Shown here piece after piece: positions 1 through 6,607 of a stretch of DNA of 23,732 bases. Where the stretch lies: NCBI GenBank assembly GCA_934488695.1, contig CAKSSH010000024.1, forward strand, positions 1 through 23,732, read 5' to 3'. This stretch comes from an uncultured Oscillospiraceae bacterium (GTDB taxonomy: Bacteria; Bacillota; Clostridia; Oscillospirales; Ruminococcaceae). Made by a program: the position numbers and the translations under genes. Below the pieces are notes generated by a model, which was not told the origin of the DNA, did no database searches, and was given only the letters and a program-made list of their open reading frames with translations. Numbering within the stretch: position 1 is the first letter of the stretch; the number at the start of each line of letters is the position of its first letter.

Positions 1-190
1 GCAAGCAGCGCGACAGGCAGAGCGGCAGGCGGCGCGGCAGGCGGTGCAGCAGGCGGTGCGGCAGGCGGTGCAGCAGGCGGTGCGGCAAGGCGGTGCGGCA
101 GGCAGAGCGGCAGGCGGTGCGGCAAGCAGTGCGGCAGGCGGTGCGGCGGGCAGTGCGACGGGCAGTGCGACGGGCGGTGCGGCAAGCGCC
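1..190. repeat. 12-bp GC-rich minisatellite at window edge
   Basis: The stretch is built from degenerate copies of the 12-mer GCGGCAGGCGGT and variants such as GCGGCAAGCAGT and GCGACGGGCAGT. It runs in from the left edge, so its true start is unseen. All plus-strand frames stay open across it because of its composition, so open frames here are not evidence of a gene. It could be the low-complexity end of a gene lying to the left, but nothing in the window supports a product. From about 190 to 311 I see no gene. Confidence 0.8.
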
Positions 191-311
191 GGCAAAAAGC
201 CCCGCCGCCGGAAAGCGGCTTTGCCCCGTCAAGAGGCACGCCAAAGCACACGGCGCGCGGAGGGCTTGCAAACAACCCCCCCGTTTTGGGTCAAGACGAG
301 CGCATACAAAA

Positions 312-354
312 AAGCGCCCCGGGCAAGGCGGCAAAGGCCTTGCCCGGGGCGCTT
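312..354 (-). terminator. Strong bidirectional intrinsic terminator
   Basis: An 18-bp perfect stem (312-329 pairing with 337-354) encloses a 7-nt loop. On the minus strand it is followed by a six-U run from 308-313. On the plus strand it is followed by a T-rich tract at 353-368. It lies 80 bp past the stop of the minus-strand SLOG gene, so it most likely ends the noc-SLOG transcript. It could also stop a plus-strand transcript entering from the left. Confidence 0.9.
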
Positions 355-433
355 CTTTTTTCTTTTTTGTAAAGCCGCTAAATCGCCCGGGCATCTGCCC
401 CGACAAGCGTCGGCATTTTTGCGCCGGTGCCTT

Positions 434-895
434 TTACAGCGCCAAAATTCGGCAGCCCTTTTGCTGCGCATACCGCACGGTGTAGGCCGTTCCGCCGCTT
501 TGCCGGCGCAGATAGCTCACACAAACGTCGCTGCCGTTTACCATGGCCTGATTGCGCTGGAGCATACACTGCCGCGTATACTCCTTGGACACGCACAAAA
601 TCTTATCCGCCGCCTGAATTTGACGATGGTATCGGCTCTTTTCCTCGACGCTGTAAAAACGGTCCTGCTGCATACAGGGCACATAAATATGGACCTTTAG
701 CTGTGGGTTTCCCTCCCGCAGCCCGAAAAGCTCGTCCGCAGCCATCATATCAAACCCCAGCGCACCCCCGACCCGAAACTCGGTAACGCCCTCCTCCAGC
801 AACTGCACAACCGCCTGCCGAATCGCGGCGCGCAGCGTTTTCTCGTCCTCCTTGGCGATGTTTCGGTGCCCGGTAAAGCAACAAGTTTTTCCCAT
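434..895 (-). CDS. SLOG superfamily protein (DUF1273/YpsA-like)
   Basis: The 153-residue product looks like the YpsA/DUF1273 branch of the SLOG superfamily, Rossmann-like proteins thought to bind nucleotides or nucleotide-derived ligands. The N-terminal CCFTGHR motif (residues 5-11) and the glycine-rich GGALGFDMMAAD segment (43-54) are the family's probable ligand loops. A GGTAYTVRYA motif (134-143) is also present. There is no signal peptide or membrane helix, so it should be cytosolic. The start is an ATG preceded by an AAGGAAGGA ribosome site. It begins 2 bp after the noc stop on the same strand, so it is almost certainly co-transcribed with noc. B. subtilis YpsA has been linked to cell division; a similar role here is only inference. 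Confidence 0.85.
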   Translation of the reverse strand: MGKTCCFTGHRNIAKEDEKTLRAAIRQAVVQLLEEGVTEFRVGGALGFDMMAADELFGLREGNPQLKVHIYVPCMQQDRFYSVEEKSRYHRQIQAADKILCVSKEYTRQCMLQRNQAMVNGSDVCVSYLRRQSGGTAYTVRYAQQKGCRILAL

Positions 896-897
896 TT

Positions 898-1719
898 TTA
901 TCCTTCCTTTTGCAAGGCTGTCTGTGGCTTCGGAATCCGAATGGTGTACTCAATAAAGTCCTCGTTCTCCCCTCGAACCGCCCGCGCCATGACCCCGTTG
1001 CGGCGCATGGTCTCAACAGCCATCTGAATGGTATTGGTAAAAATCCGCAAATCCTTAAAAACCAGCCGGGTCTTGCCCCGGTTTTCTCCGGCAATCAGTC
1101 GCTCGACGTAGCGCTCGCTTTGCGCCACTCGAAGCCGATTTGACGCAATATACCGCAGCGCCGCCAGCCGGCTCTTTCCGTCCGGCAGCCGCAGGACCGC
1201 CCGGGCGTGCCGCTCACTAAGCCCGTTTTCGATAACAACGGCCCGCTCGGCCTCCCCCAACTGCAAAAGCCTCAATTTATTGGCCACCGCCGACTGTGAT
1301 AGTCCCAGCCGTTGTGCCGCCTCGCTCTGGGATACCCCCCAACGGCTAATCAGCCGGGCAATTCCCTCGGCCTGTTCAAAAACGCTCAAGTCCTCGCGCT
1401 GAATATTTTCCAAAATCGACAGCACCGCCGCCCGCTGCTCGCCGGCCTCTATTCGGATACAGGGTGCGCACGCGCACCCGAGCTGCTGCAGCGCCCGAAG
1501 TCTCCGCTCTCCGGCAACCAGCTCATATTGCTGCCGACCGATTTGTCGAACCGAAAGCGGTTGCAGCAGGCCGTTTTGTCGAATGCTGTCCGCCAGACGC
1601 GCAATCGACTGCTCATCAAAAACGGTACGCGGCTGTCCCGGCCCGACCGTTATTTCCGAAAGACGGATCATTGAAATTTTATTTCCCGAGAAAAGCTGCG
1701 TTTGTACGTCTTTTTTCAT
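898..1719 (-). CDS. noc: Nucleoid occlusion protein Noc (ParB family)
   Basis: This 273-residue ParB/Noc-family DNA-binding CTPase is expected to bind specific sites and block division over the nucleoid. The N-terminal domain carries the CTP-binding GERR motif at 70-73. The helix-turn-helix spans roughly 128-150. At the four positions reported to separate ParB from Noc specificity it has Q142, K148, Q153 and R170; Q, K and R are the Noc states and the Q at the third is neither. The C-terminus ends in an EYTIRIPK stretch resembling B. subtilis Noc. I chose the ATG at 1717-1719, which has an AAAGGGGGAAG ribosome site; an in-frame GTG at 1764 would add 15 residues overlapping the promoter. The position after rsmG matches Bacillus. 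No parA partner is adjacent. The short N-terminus does not clearly show the amphipathic membrane-targeting helix of Bacillus Noc. Confidence 0.88.
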   Translation of the reverse strand: MKKDVQTQLFSGNKISMIRLSEITVGPGQPRTVFDEQSIARLADSIRQNGLLQPLSVRQIGRQQYELVAGERRLRALQQLGCACAPCIRIEAGEQRAAVLSILENIQREDLSVFEQAEGIARLISRWGVSQSEAAQRLGLSQSAVANKLRLLQLGEAERAVVIENGLSERHARAVLRLPDGKSRLAALRYIASNRLRVAQSERYVERLIAGENRGKTRLVFKDLRIFTNTIQMAVETMRRNGVMARAVRGENEDFIEYTIRIPKPQTALQKEG

Positions 1720-1752
1720 TCTACTTCCCCCTTTGAGGTGTTTTCCGTTTTC

Positions 1753-1782
1753 AGCATAACACACTCAAAAGGCTTTTTCCAA
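1753..1782 (-). promoter_or_regulatory. Predicted noc promoter
   Basis: On the minus strand, TTGGAA (1777-1782) and TATGCT (1753-1758) are separated by 18 bp, and TGT just before the -10 makes an extended -10. Each hexamer matches 4/6 of the sigma-A consensus. It lies 33 bp upstream of the chosen noc start. It would allow noc and the SLOG gene to be transcribed independently of rsmG. Confidence 0.5.
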
Positions 1783-1820
1783 GCATTTTCGGTCGCAAAA
1801 TACGACCGTTTTCTCGTTTT

Positions 1821-2558
1821 TTAAGGCAAAATCAAAGGGTTTTTCGCAATTTTTGCCGAAACCCGTGGAAATTGCGCCGGTGTTGTCGACGTCTTTTGAA
1901 AAATCACCAGGCTGCGGCCGCTGCCGTCCGGCAAGGAAAAGGTGTCTACGCGCTCAAAGGCTCCGCCCAGTTTTTCGGCGGCGTATGCCGCCTGCGCAAT
2001 TTCCTCCTGAGGATCGGGTCCCTTCATGGCAATCAATCGGCCCCCGACCTTTAACAACGGCAGCGCATACTCGCACAGCAGATACAGTCGTGCGACTCCG
2101 CGCGCGCAAACTGCGTCAAACTGTTCTCGCAGCCGTGCCTGTCTGCCGGCCTCCTCGGCTCGCAGGTGCAGCGCTTCATAAGGGACACCGATTTTTTCGG
2201 ACAGCTGCCGCAAAAAGGTCACGCGCTTGCCCAAGCTGTCAATCAGCGTCCAGGACAGGTCGGGCCGATACACCGCGACCGGAACCGACGGAAACCCCGC
2301 CCCCGCCCCGATATCGGCGATTCGCGCGCCCTTTGGCAGGTCGGCGCGCAGCAGCGTCAAGCTGTCTGCAAAATGCGTTACGGCAACCCCGTGCGGATCC
2401 GTCACCGCGGTTAGGTTGACCTTTTGGTTGTACTCGGTCAAAAAGTCGTAATATGCTGCCAACCGGTCGGTTTGCTCCGGCGTCAGCGGAAAGCCGACAG
2501 CGGCCGCCGCCTTTGTCAAAAACGCCCGGTCAAACGGTAAAAGCTCGGCATTACGCAT
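1821..2558 (-). CDS. rsmG: 16S rRNA (guanine-N7)-methyltransferase RsmG
   Basis: RsmG (GidB) is the cytosolic SAM-dependent enzyme that makes m7G527 (E. coli numbering) in 16S rRNA. The product is 245 residues, the usual length. The SAM-binding signature ADIGAGAGFPSVP spans 81-93. The THFADSL segment (61-67) and the closing AKNPL region also fit the family. The ATG overlaps the mnmG stop by 8 bp (ATGCGTAA), and an AAAAGGAGG ribosome site sits inside the mnmG coding end, indicating translational coupling. In this family, loss of function gives low-level streptomycin resistance. No U-rich minus-strand terminator is visible between it and noc, so read-through is possible. Confidence 0.96.
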   Translation of the reverse strand: MRNAELLPFDRAFLTKAAAAVGFPLTPEQTDRLAAYYDFLTEYNQKVNLTAVTDPHGVAVTHFADSLTLLRADLPKGARIADIGAGAGFPSVPVAVYRPDLSWTLIDSLGKRVTFLRQLSEKIGVPYEALHLRAEEAGRQARLREQFDAVCARGVARLYLLCEYALPLLKVGGRLIAMKGPDPQEEIAQAAYAAEKLGGAFERVDTFSLPDGSGRSLVIFQKTSTTPAQFPRVSAKIAKNPLILP

Positions 2559-4419
2559 CCGTCGCCGCCTCCTTTTCGGTGTAAATGATCAAAACCGCAA
2601 TGTCCGCCGGGTTGACCCCCGAGATCCCCGCGGCCTGGCCGATAGACAGGGGTTTTACTTTTTGCAGCTTTTCTGCCGCCTCCAATCGCAGCCCGCTGAT
2701 TTTTCGATAATCGGTGTCCGGAGACAAAAGCCGCTTCTCCAGCCGGTGCAGCTGCTCGATTTGAGCCGTTTGTTTTTTGATATATCCCTCATACTTCAGC
2801 GCTATTTCGGCCTGCTCCCAAACCGCGGCCGGCAACGCCGGCCGCTGCAAATCAAACGGGGCCAGCTCGGCATAGGTTACCTGCGGCCGGCACAGCAATT
2901 GGGCCAGCGTCGCTCCGTTTTGCAGCGGAGATGTTTCACGTGAAACCAAAAAAGCGTTGAGCTGTTCGCTCGGCGCAAGGCCGGTTGTCCGCAGTCGCTC
3001 GATCTCCTCGGCAATAGCCTCTTTTTTTCGGCAAAAGGCGGCGTACCGCGTCTCTGAAATCAGTCCGATCTCATGCCCAAGCGGGGTCAGCCGCAGGTCG
3101 GCGTTGTCCTGCCGCAAATACAGACGGTATTCCGACCGCGAGGTCATCATCCGATACGGGTCGGAGCAACCCTTAGTGACAATGTCGTCAATCAGCGTGC
3201 CGATATAGCTTTGACTGCGCGGAAAAATCACCGGCGCTTTGCCCTGGACCCGGCGCGCCGCGTTGATCCCGGCCACCAGCCCCTGGGCAGCAGCCTCCTC
3301 GTAGCCCGAGGTGCCGTTGAACTGTCCCGCCCCGTACAGACCGTGAATCTCTTTAAATTCCAAGCTTGGGAACAGTTGGGTCGGGTCGCAACAATCATAT
3401 TCGATTGCGTAAGCGTTTCGCATAATTTCGACGCGTTCCAGTCCCTCGATCGACCGATACATGGCCTCCTGCACCTCTACCGGCAGCGACGAAGACATTC
3501 CCTGCAGGTACATTTCCTCGGTGCTCTCTCCCATCGGCTCAACAAACAGCTGGTGTCGGGGCTTTTCGGAAAATCGGACGACCTTGTCTTCAATACTGGG
3601 GCAGTACCGCGGGCCGACGCCGTGAATCCGCCCGGAATACAGCGGCGACCGATTCAAGGCCCCGCGAATGATTTCATGGGTGCGCGCATTGGTATACGCG
3701 ATATGGCATAGGACCCGATTATGAAGAGGCCCCTCGGTTTCAAACGACATCGGCACCACCGGCTCGTCCCCGGCCTGCACCGCAAGCTTGTCGAAATCAA
3801 TGCTGCGCCGATGTACCCGCGCCGGCGTCCCGGTCTTGAATCGACGAAGCAGCACGCCGGCTGCCGCAAGACTGGCCGAAAGGCCGTTTGCCGCCAGGTG
3901 CCCGTCCGGGCCGCCGTCATAGCTGGCTTCCCCAACATGAATTTTTGCTTTTAAGTAGGTGCCGGTCGCCAAAATGACCGTCTGCGCCGTGTAGCGCTCT
4001 CCCAAGGCGGTGCAAAGACCCGTCACCCGGCCGTTTTCAACCGTCAGCTCCACAATTTCGGCCTGAATCAGGTCCACATTTTTTTCCTGTTCCAAAACCG
4101 ACTTCATATAGTCATGATACCGCACCCGATCCGACTGAACCCGCAGACTATGCACCGCCGGCCCTTTGCCGCGATTGAGCATACGGCTTTGTAAAAAGGT
4201 GGCGTCCGCCGCCTTGGCCATCTCGCCGCCCAGCGCGTCAATTTCCCGTACCAAATGTCCCTTGGCCGTCCCGCCAATAGACGGATTGCAGGGCATATTG
4301 GCAATTGCGTCCAAATTCATGGTAAAAAGTGCCGTCCGAACGCCCAGCCGCGCAGCTGCCAGCGCCGCCTCGGCGCCGGCATGCCCCGCGCCGATAATTG
4401 CCACCTGATAATTTCTCAT
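2551..4419 (-). CDS. mnmG: tRNA uridine 5-carboxymethylaminomethyl modification enzyme MnmG
   Basis: MnmG (GidA) works with MnmE to build the cmnm5/nm5 group on the wobble uridine U34 of certain tRNAs, using FAD, NADH and a methylene-folate carbon. The 622-residue length is standard. The FAD-binding GAGHAG motif is at 10-15. The two family signatures are visible, one with GPRYCPSIEDK and the other AGQFNGTSGYEEAAAQG. The ATG has an AAAGGGGAAATCAT leader. A VSRET codon run in the C-terminal half contains a parS-like site. A 660-bp gene-free repeat region and the mnmE terminator lie upstream, so mnmG-rsmG probably needs its own promoter, but I see no convincing one. Confidence 0.98.
   Translation of the reverse strand: MRNYQVAIIGAGHAGAEAALAAARLGVRTALFTMNLDAIANMPCNPSIGGTAKGHLVREIDALGGEMAKAADATFLQSRMLNRGKGPAVHSLRVQSDRVRYHDYMKSVLEQEKNVDLIQAEIVELTVENGRVTGLCTALGERYTAQTVILATGTYLKAKIHVGEASYDGGPDGHLAANGLSASLAAAGVLLRRFKTGTPARVHRRSIDFDKLAVQAGDEPVVPMSFETEGPLHNRVLCHIAYTNARTHEIIRGALNRSPLYSGRIHGVGPRYCPSIEDKVVRFSEKPRHQLFVEPMGESTEEMYLQGMSSSLPVEVQEAMYRSIEGLERVEIMRNAYAIEYDCCDPTQLFPSLEFKEIHGLYGAGQFNGTSGYEEAAAQGLVAGINAARRVQGKAPVIFPRSQSYIGTLIDDIVTKGCSDPYRMMTSRSEYRLYLRQDNADLRLTPLGHEIGLISETRYAAFCRKKEAIAEEIERLRTTGLAPSEQLNAFLVSRETSPLQNGATLAQLLCRPQVTYAELAPFDLQRPALPAAVWEQAEIALKYEGYIKKQTAQIEQLHRLEKRLLSPDTDYRKISGLRLEAAEKLQKVKPLSIGQAAGISGVNPADIAVLIIYTEKEAATDA
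2932..2947. other. parS-like centromere site in mnmG
   Basis: TGTTTCACGTGAAACC matches the bacterial parS consensus TGTTTCACGTGAAACA at 15 of 16 positions, differing only at the last base. It is read on the minus strand as codons for VSRET within mnmG. ParB (Spo0J) would be expected to load here for origin segregation. The ParB-family protein in this window looks like Noc instead, so the cognate ParB should be encoded elsewhere. Confidence 0.85.
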
Positions 4420-4483
4420 ATGATTTCCCCTTTATTTGTCGCTGTTCGCAGCGTCTTTTCCGGCATATTCCTAATTGCACCGA

Positions 4484-4927
4484 CCCGGGGCACGCGCGGC
4501 GTGCCGCGGGGATCTCCTCCCGGCTGCGCGGGGGCTTCTACGCCCGGCCGATTTGGAGCCCTTACTCCTGCCGCGCAGGGTCTTCGCGCCCGGCCGATTT
4601 GGAGCCCTTTCTCCTGCTGCGCGGGGGCTTCTACGCCCGGCTGCGCAATGGTTTTCTCGACACCCCCGGAGGATTGCGCATAGCGCGCCGTTTTTTCGGT
4701 GCCTTGTTTGCTGCCGTTGCCGTTGTTGCCGTTGTTGCCATTGCTGCCGTTGCCGCCATTGCCGCTGCCTCGGTTGCCGCCGTTGCCGTTGCCTCGGTTG
4801 CCGCCGTTGCCGTTGCTGCCATTGACGGCGGCGCGACAGCGTTCTCAACGCAGCCCGGGGCACGCGCGGCGTGCCGCGGATACCTCCTCCCGGCTGCGCG
4901 GGGGCTTCTACGCCCGGCCGATTTGGA
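4484..4927. repeat. 74-bp direct duplication, copies 370 bp apart
   Basis: Positions 4484-4557 and 4854-4927 are the same 74-bp segment with three mismatches (at 4510, 4511 and 4513). Each copy begins with a GC palindrome (GGCACGC-GCG-GCGTGCC; 4489-4505 in the first) and ends in the first unit of the 47-bp repeat family. This suggests that a whole module, palindrome plus repeats, was duplicated. The 4420-5123 gap holds no gene I can support. Confidence 0.85.
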
Positions 4928-5060
4928 AGCTTTGCTCCTGCTGCGCGGGGGCTTCTGCCCCCGGCCGATTTAGAGGCCTTTTTCCTGCTGTGCGGGGGCT
5001 TCTGCGCCCGGCCGATTTGGAGCCCTTACTCCTGCCGCGCGGGGGCTTCTGCCCCCGCGC
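4514..5060. repeat. Family of about 47-bp GC-rich repeats in two clusters
   Basis: Seven related units start at about 4514, 4565, 4611, 4884, 4935, 4982 and 5029, spaced 46 to 51 bp apart within each cluster. The shared core is CTCCTGCTGCGCGGGGGCTT followed by a CGCCCGGCCGATTTGGAGC-like half. Several units can fold as GGGGGC-TTCT-GCCCCC hairpins; the clearest is a perfect 10-bp stem at 5037-5060. The units vary and are not separated by unique spacers, so this is not a CRISPR array. No protein is suggested. Confidence 0.85.
4711..4826. repeat. GCCGTT-type microsatellite between repeat clusters
   Basis: The plus strand reads as runs of GCCGTT, GTTGCC and GCCATT with two GCCTCGGTT interruptions. 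It sits between the two 47-bp repeat clusters. On the minus strand one frame would encode a Gly/Asn/Ser-rich low-complexity peptide. That frame is open from 4844 to 4419 and its TGA overlaps the mnmG ATG, but it has no start codon before its last third. I do not call it a gene. Confidence 0.85.
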
Positions 5061-5080
5061 GAGTGTTTTACCAAGAAAAA

Positions 5081-5119
5081 GCCGCCCTTTGACGCAGCTA
5101 TCACGCTGCGCCGGGCGGC
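5081..5119 (-). terminator. Intrinsic terminator of mnmE
   Basis: The stem GCCGCCC (5081-5087) pairs with GGGCGGC (5113-5119). A second inner stem, CGCAGC (5093-5098) with GCTGCG (5105-5110), extends it. On the minus strand a five-U run follows (5076-5080). It starts a few bases after the mnmE stop, so it should end the mnmE transcript before the repeat region. Confidence 0.85.
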
Positions 5120-5123
5120 GAAA

Positions 5124-6488
5124 TTATTTGCCGACACAAAACTTTGAAAAAATTTCATTGACCACCGCGTCGCTGACGCGGGTACCGCGCAGCTCGGCAA
5201 GACATTGCGCCGCCTGCTCCAGCAAAATGCCGACCATGTCCGGCGTCTGCCCTTGGCAGACCGCCTGCGCAGCCTGTTCAAGCTCGCCGGCCGCACGCCG
5301 AGCGCAGTCATACTGCCGTTCATTGACCAGCAGTCGCGCGTTGCCGCTCAGATGGTACTGCTCCAGACAGGCAGCAATCGCCTGCCGAAGGTCCTGCGAC
5401 CCGGTGCCCTTTGCCGCCGAAATGCGCACCGTCCTTTCAAAGCTTTGTTCCAACAGCGCCGTGTCTGCCGCCACCGGAAGATCCTCTTTATTCAAAATGC
5501 CCAGCGCATTGCGTCCCTTCAGACTGCCGAGCAGCGCATGGTCCTCTGTTGACAGCGGCCTCGACAGGTCAAACACCGCCAAGACCAGCGCCGCCTGCCG
5601 CAGCCGACTCCGCGCCCGATCGACGCCGACCGCCTCAACACGGTCGTCCGTATTTCGCAAGCCGGCCGTGTCGGAAAGACGCAGCTGAAAGTCCCCGACC
5701 GAAACGGTATCCTCCACAATGTCGCGGGTAGTCCCCGCAATGTCGGTGACAATGCTCTTTTCATAGCCTGCCAGCAAATTCATCAGCGTCGATTTGCCAA
5801 CGTTGGGACTGCCGACAATCACGGTATCTACGCCGTGCGCAATAACGCTGCCGCGGTCAAAACCCGTCAGCATTTCATCCAGCGCCGCCCGGACGCCGTC
5901 AATCTCGTCCTGTAGCGTTTCACGTGAAACATCAACGATGTCCTCATCGGGATAATCGCAATAGGCGGCAATTTTCCCCAACAGCACAATCAGCCGGTCG
6001 TACAAGCCGTCTATGGTTTTGGAAAGACGCCCGTCGCAAACCTCCAGTGCGGACAACGCCTGCTGCTGCCCCTCGGCCGAAATCAGCGCGCCGACAGCCT
6101 CTGCCTGCGTCAGATCCATTTTGCCGTTTTCAAAGGCGCGCCGGGTAAATTCACCGGGAAGCGCCAATCGCGCCCCGTTTGCAAGCACCGCGCGCAGCAG
6201 ACGCCGCACGAGATACGGCCCGCCGTGCACCGTGATTTCCGCTACATTTTCGCCGGTGTAGCTTTTCGGCGCTCGAAAAACGGTCGCGACCGCATGGTCA
6301 AAAACGCCCCCCTCGTCCCGAACGCTGCCATACAGCGCGCAATACCCCGAAAGGGACTCAAGCCGTTTGCCCGACTGCGCAGAAAAGACCCGATCTGCAA
6401 CCTGAAGCGCCGCCGATCCGGAAATGCGAATCATCCCGACGGCTGCCGGCGAAAGCGCCGTGGAAATTGCTGCAATCGTCTGTTCCAT
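5124..6488 (-). CDS. mnmE: tRNA uridine-5-carboxymethylaminomethyl GTPase MnmE
   Basis: MnmE (TrmE/ThdF) is the GTPase partner of MnmG in U34 wobble modification. The 454-residue protein has the N-terminal folate-binding domain. An inserted G domain has GSPNVGKS (226-233), the GTTRD switch (252-256), DTAG (273-276) and NKED (333-336). The terminal FCVGK motif carries the family's conserved cysteine at 451. I chose the ATG at 6486-6488 with an AAAGGGG ribosome site; an in-frame TTG further up would add 32 residues with no family support. A parS-like site lies in its VSRET codons. Two hairpins lie just upstream, so it is probably not simply co-transcribed with khpB. Confidence 0.97.
   Translation of the reverse strand: MEQTIAAISTALSPAAVGMIRISGSAALQVADRVFSAQSGKRLESLSGYCALYGSVRDEGGVFDHAVATVFRAPKSYTGENVAEITVHGGPYLVRRLLRAVLANGARLALPGEFTRRAFENGKMDLTQAEAVGALISAEGQQQALSALEVCDGRLSKTIDGLYDRLIVLLGKIAAYCDYPDEDIVDVSRETLQDEIDGVRAALDEMLTGFDRGSVIAHGVDTVIVGSPNVGKSTLMNLLAGYEKSIVTDIAGTTRDIVEDTVSVGDFQLRLSDTAGLRNTDDRVEAVGVDRARSRLRQAALVLAVFDLSRPLSTEDHALLGSLKGRNALGILNKEDLPVAADTALLEQSFERTVRISAAKGTGSQDLRQAIAACLEQYHLSGNARLLVNERQYDCARRAAGELEQAAQAVCQGQTPDMVGILLEQAAQCLAELRGTRVSDAVVNEIFSKFCVGK
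5916..5931. other. parS-like centromere site in mnmE
   Basis: CGTTTCACGTGAAACA matches parS at 15 of 16 positions, differing only at the first base. Like the site in mnmG it is read on the minus strand as VSRET (residues 187-191 of MnmE). Two sites about 3 kb apart and within 9 kb of dnaA fit an origin-proximal ParB loading zone. Confidence 0.85.
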
Positions 6489-6515
6489 AACGTCCCCTTT
6501 CTTGTCTGCAAACAA

Positions 6516-6543
6516 AAACGGCATATCCGTTGATATGCCGTTT
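6516..6543 (-). terminator. Hairpin with U-tract in the mnmE leader
   Basis: A perfect 12-bp stem (6516-6527 with 6532-6543) has a 4-nt loop. On the minus strand it is followed by TTTTTGTTT. It ends only 27 bp before the mnmE ATG. It is the second terminator-like structure after khpB, so it may be a back-up terminator or an attenuator for mnmE. Confidence 0.75.
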
Positions 6544-6576
6544 GTGCTGCTTGCTATGAACAAGATGTTGTGGAAA

Positions 6577-6598
6577 AACAGCAAAAAAGATTGCTGTT
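6577..6598 (-). terminator. Intrinsic terminator after khpB
   Basis: The stem AACAGCAA (6577-6584) pairs with TTGCTGTT (6591-6598) around a 6-nt loop. On the minus strand a U-run corresponding to 6574-6578 follows. It lies 9 bp past the khpB stop and should end the rpmH-khpB operon transcript. Confidence 0.75.
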
Positions 6599-6607
6599 CT
6601 ACTTGAT

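Noticed and set aside
44..700. Long plus-strand open frame covering the left repeat and the SLOG gene
   Set aside because: It is antisense to a clear gene, passes through a terminator, and begins in a repeat that keeps all frames open.
898..1719. Chromosome partition ParB (Spo0J) identity for this protein
   Set aside because: Three specificity residues and the C-terminal sequence match Noc, the gene position is that of noc, and there is no parA next to it.
1789..1807. Hairpin CGGTCG/CGACCG between rsmG and noc as a terminator
   Set aside because: Its U-rich flank is on the plus strand, while both adjacent genes are on the minus strand, and the stem is only 6 bp.
4514..5060. CRISPR array
   Set aside because: Units lie back to back with sequence drift and there are no unique spacers of constant length or nearby cas genes.
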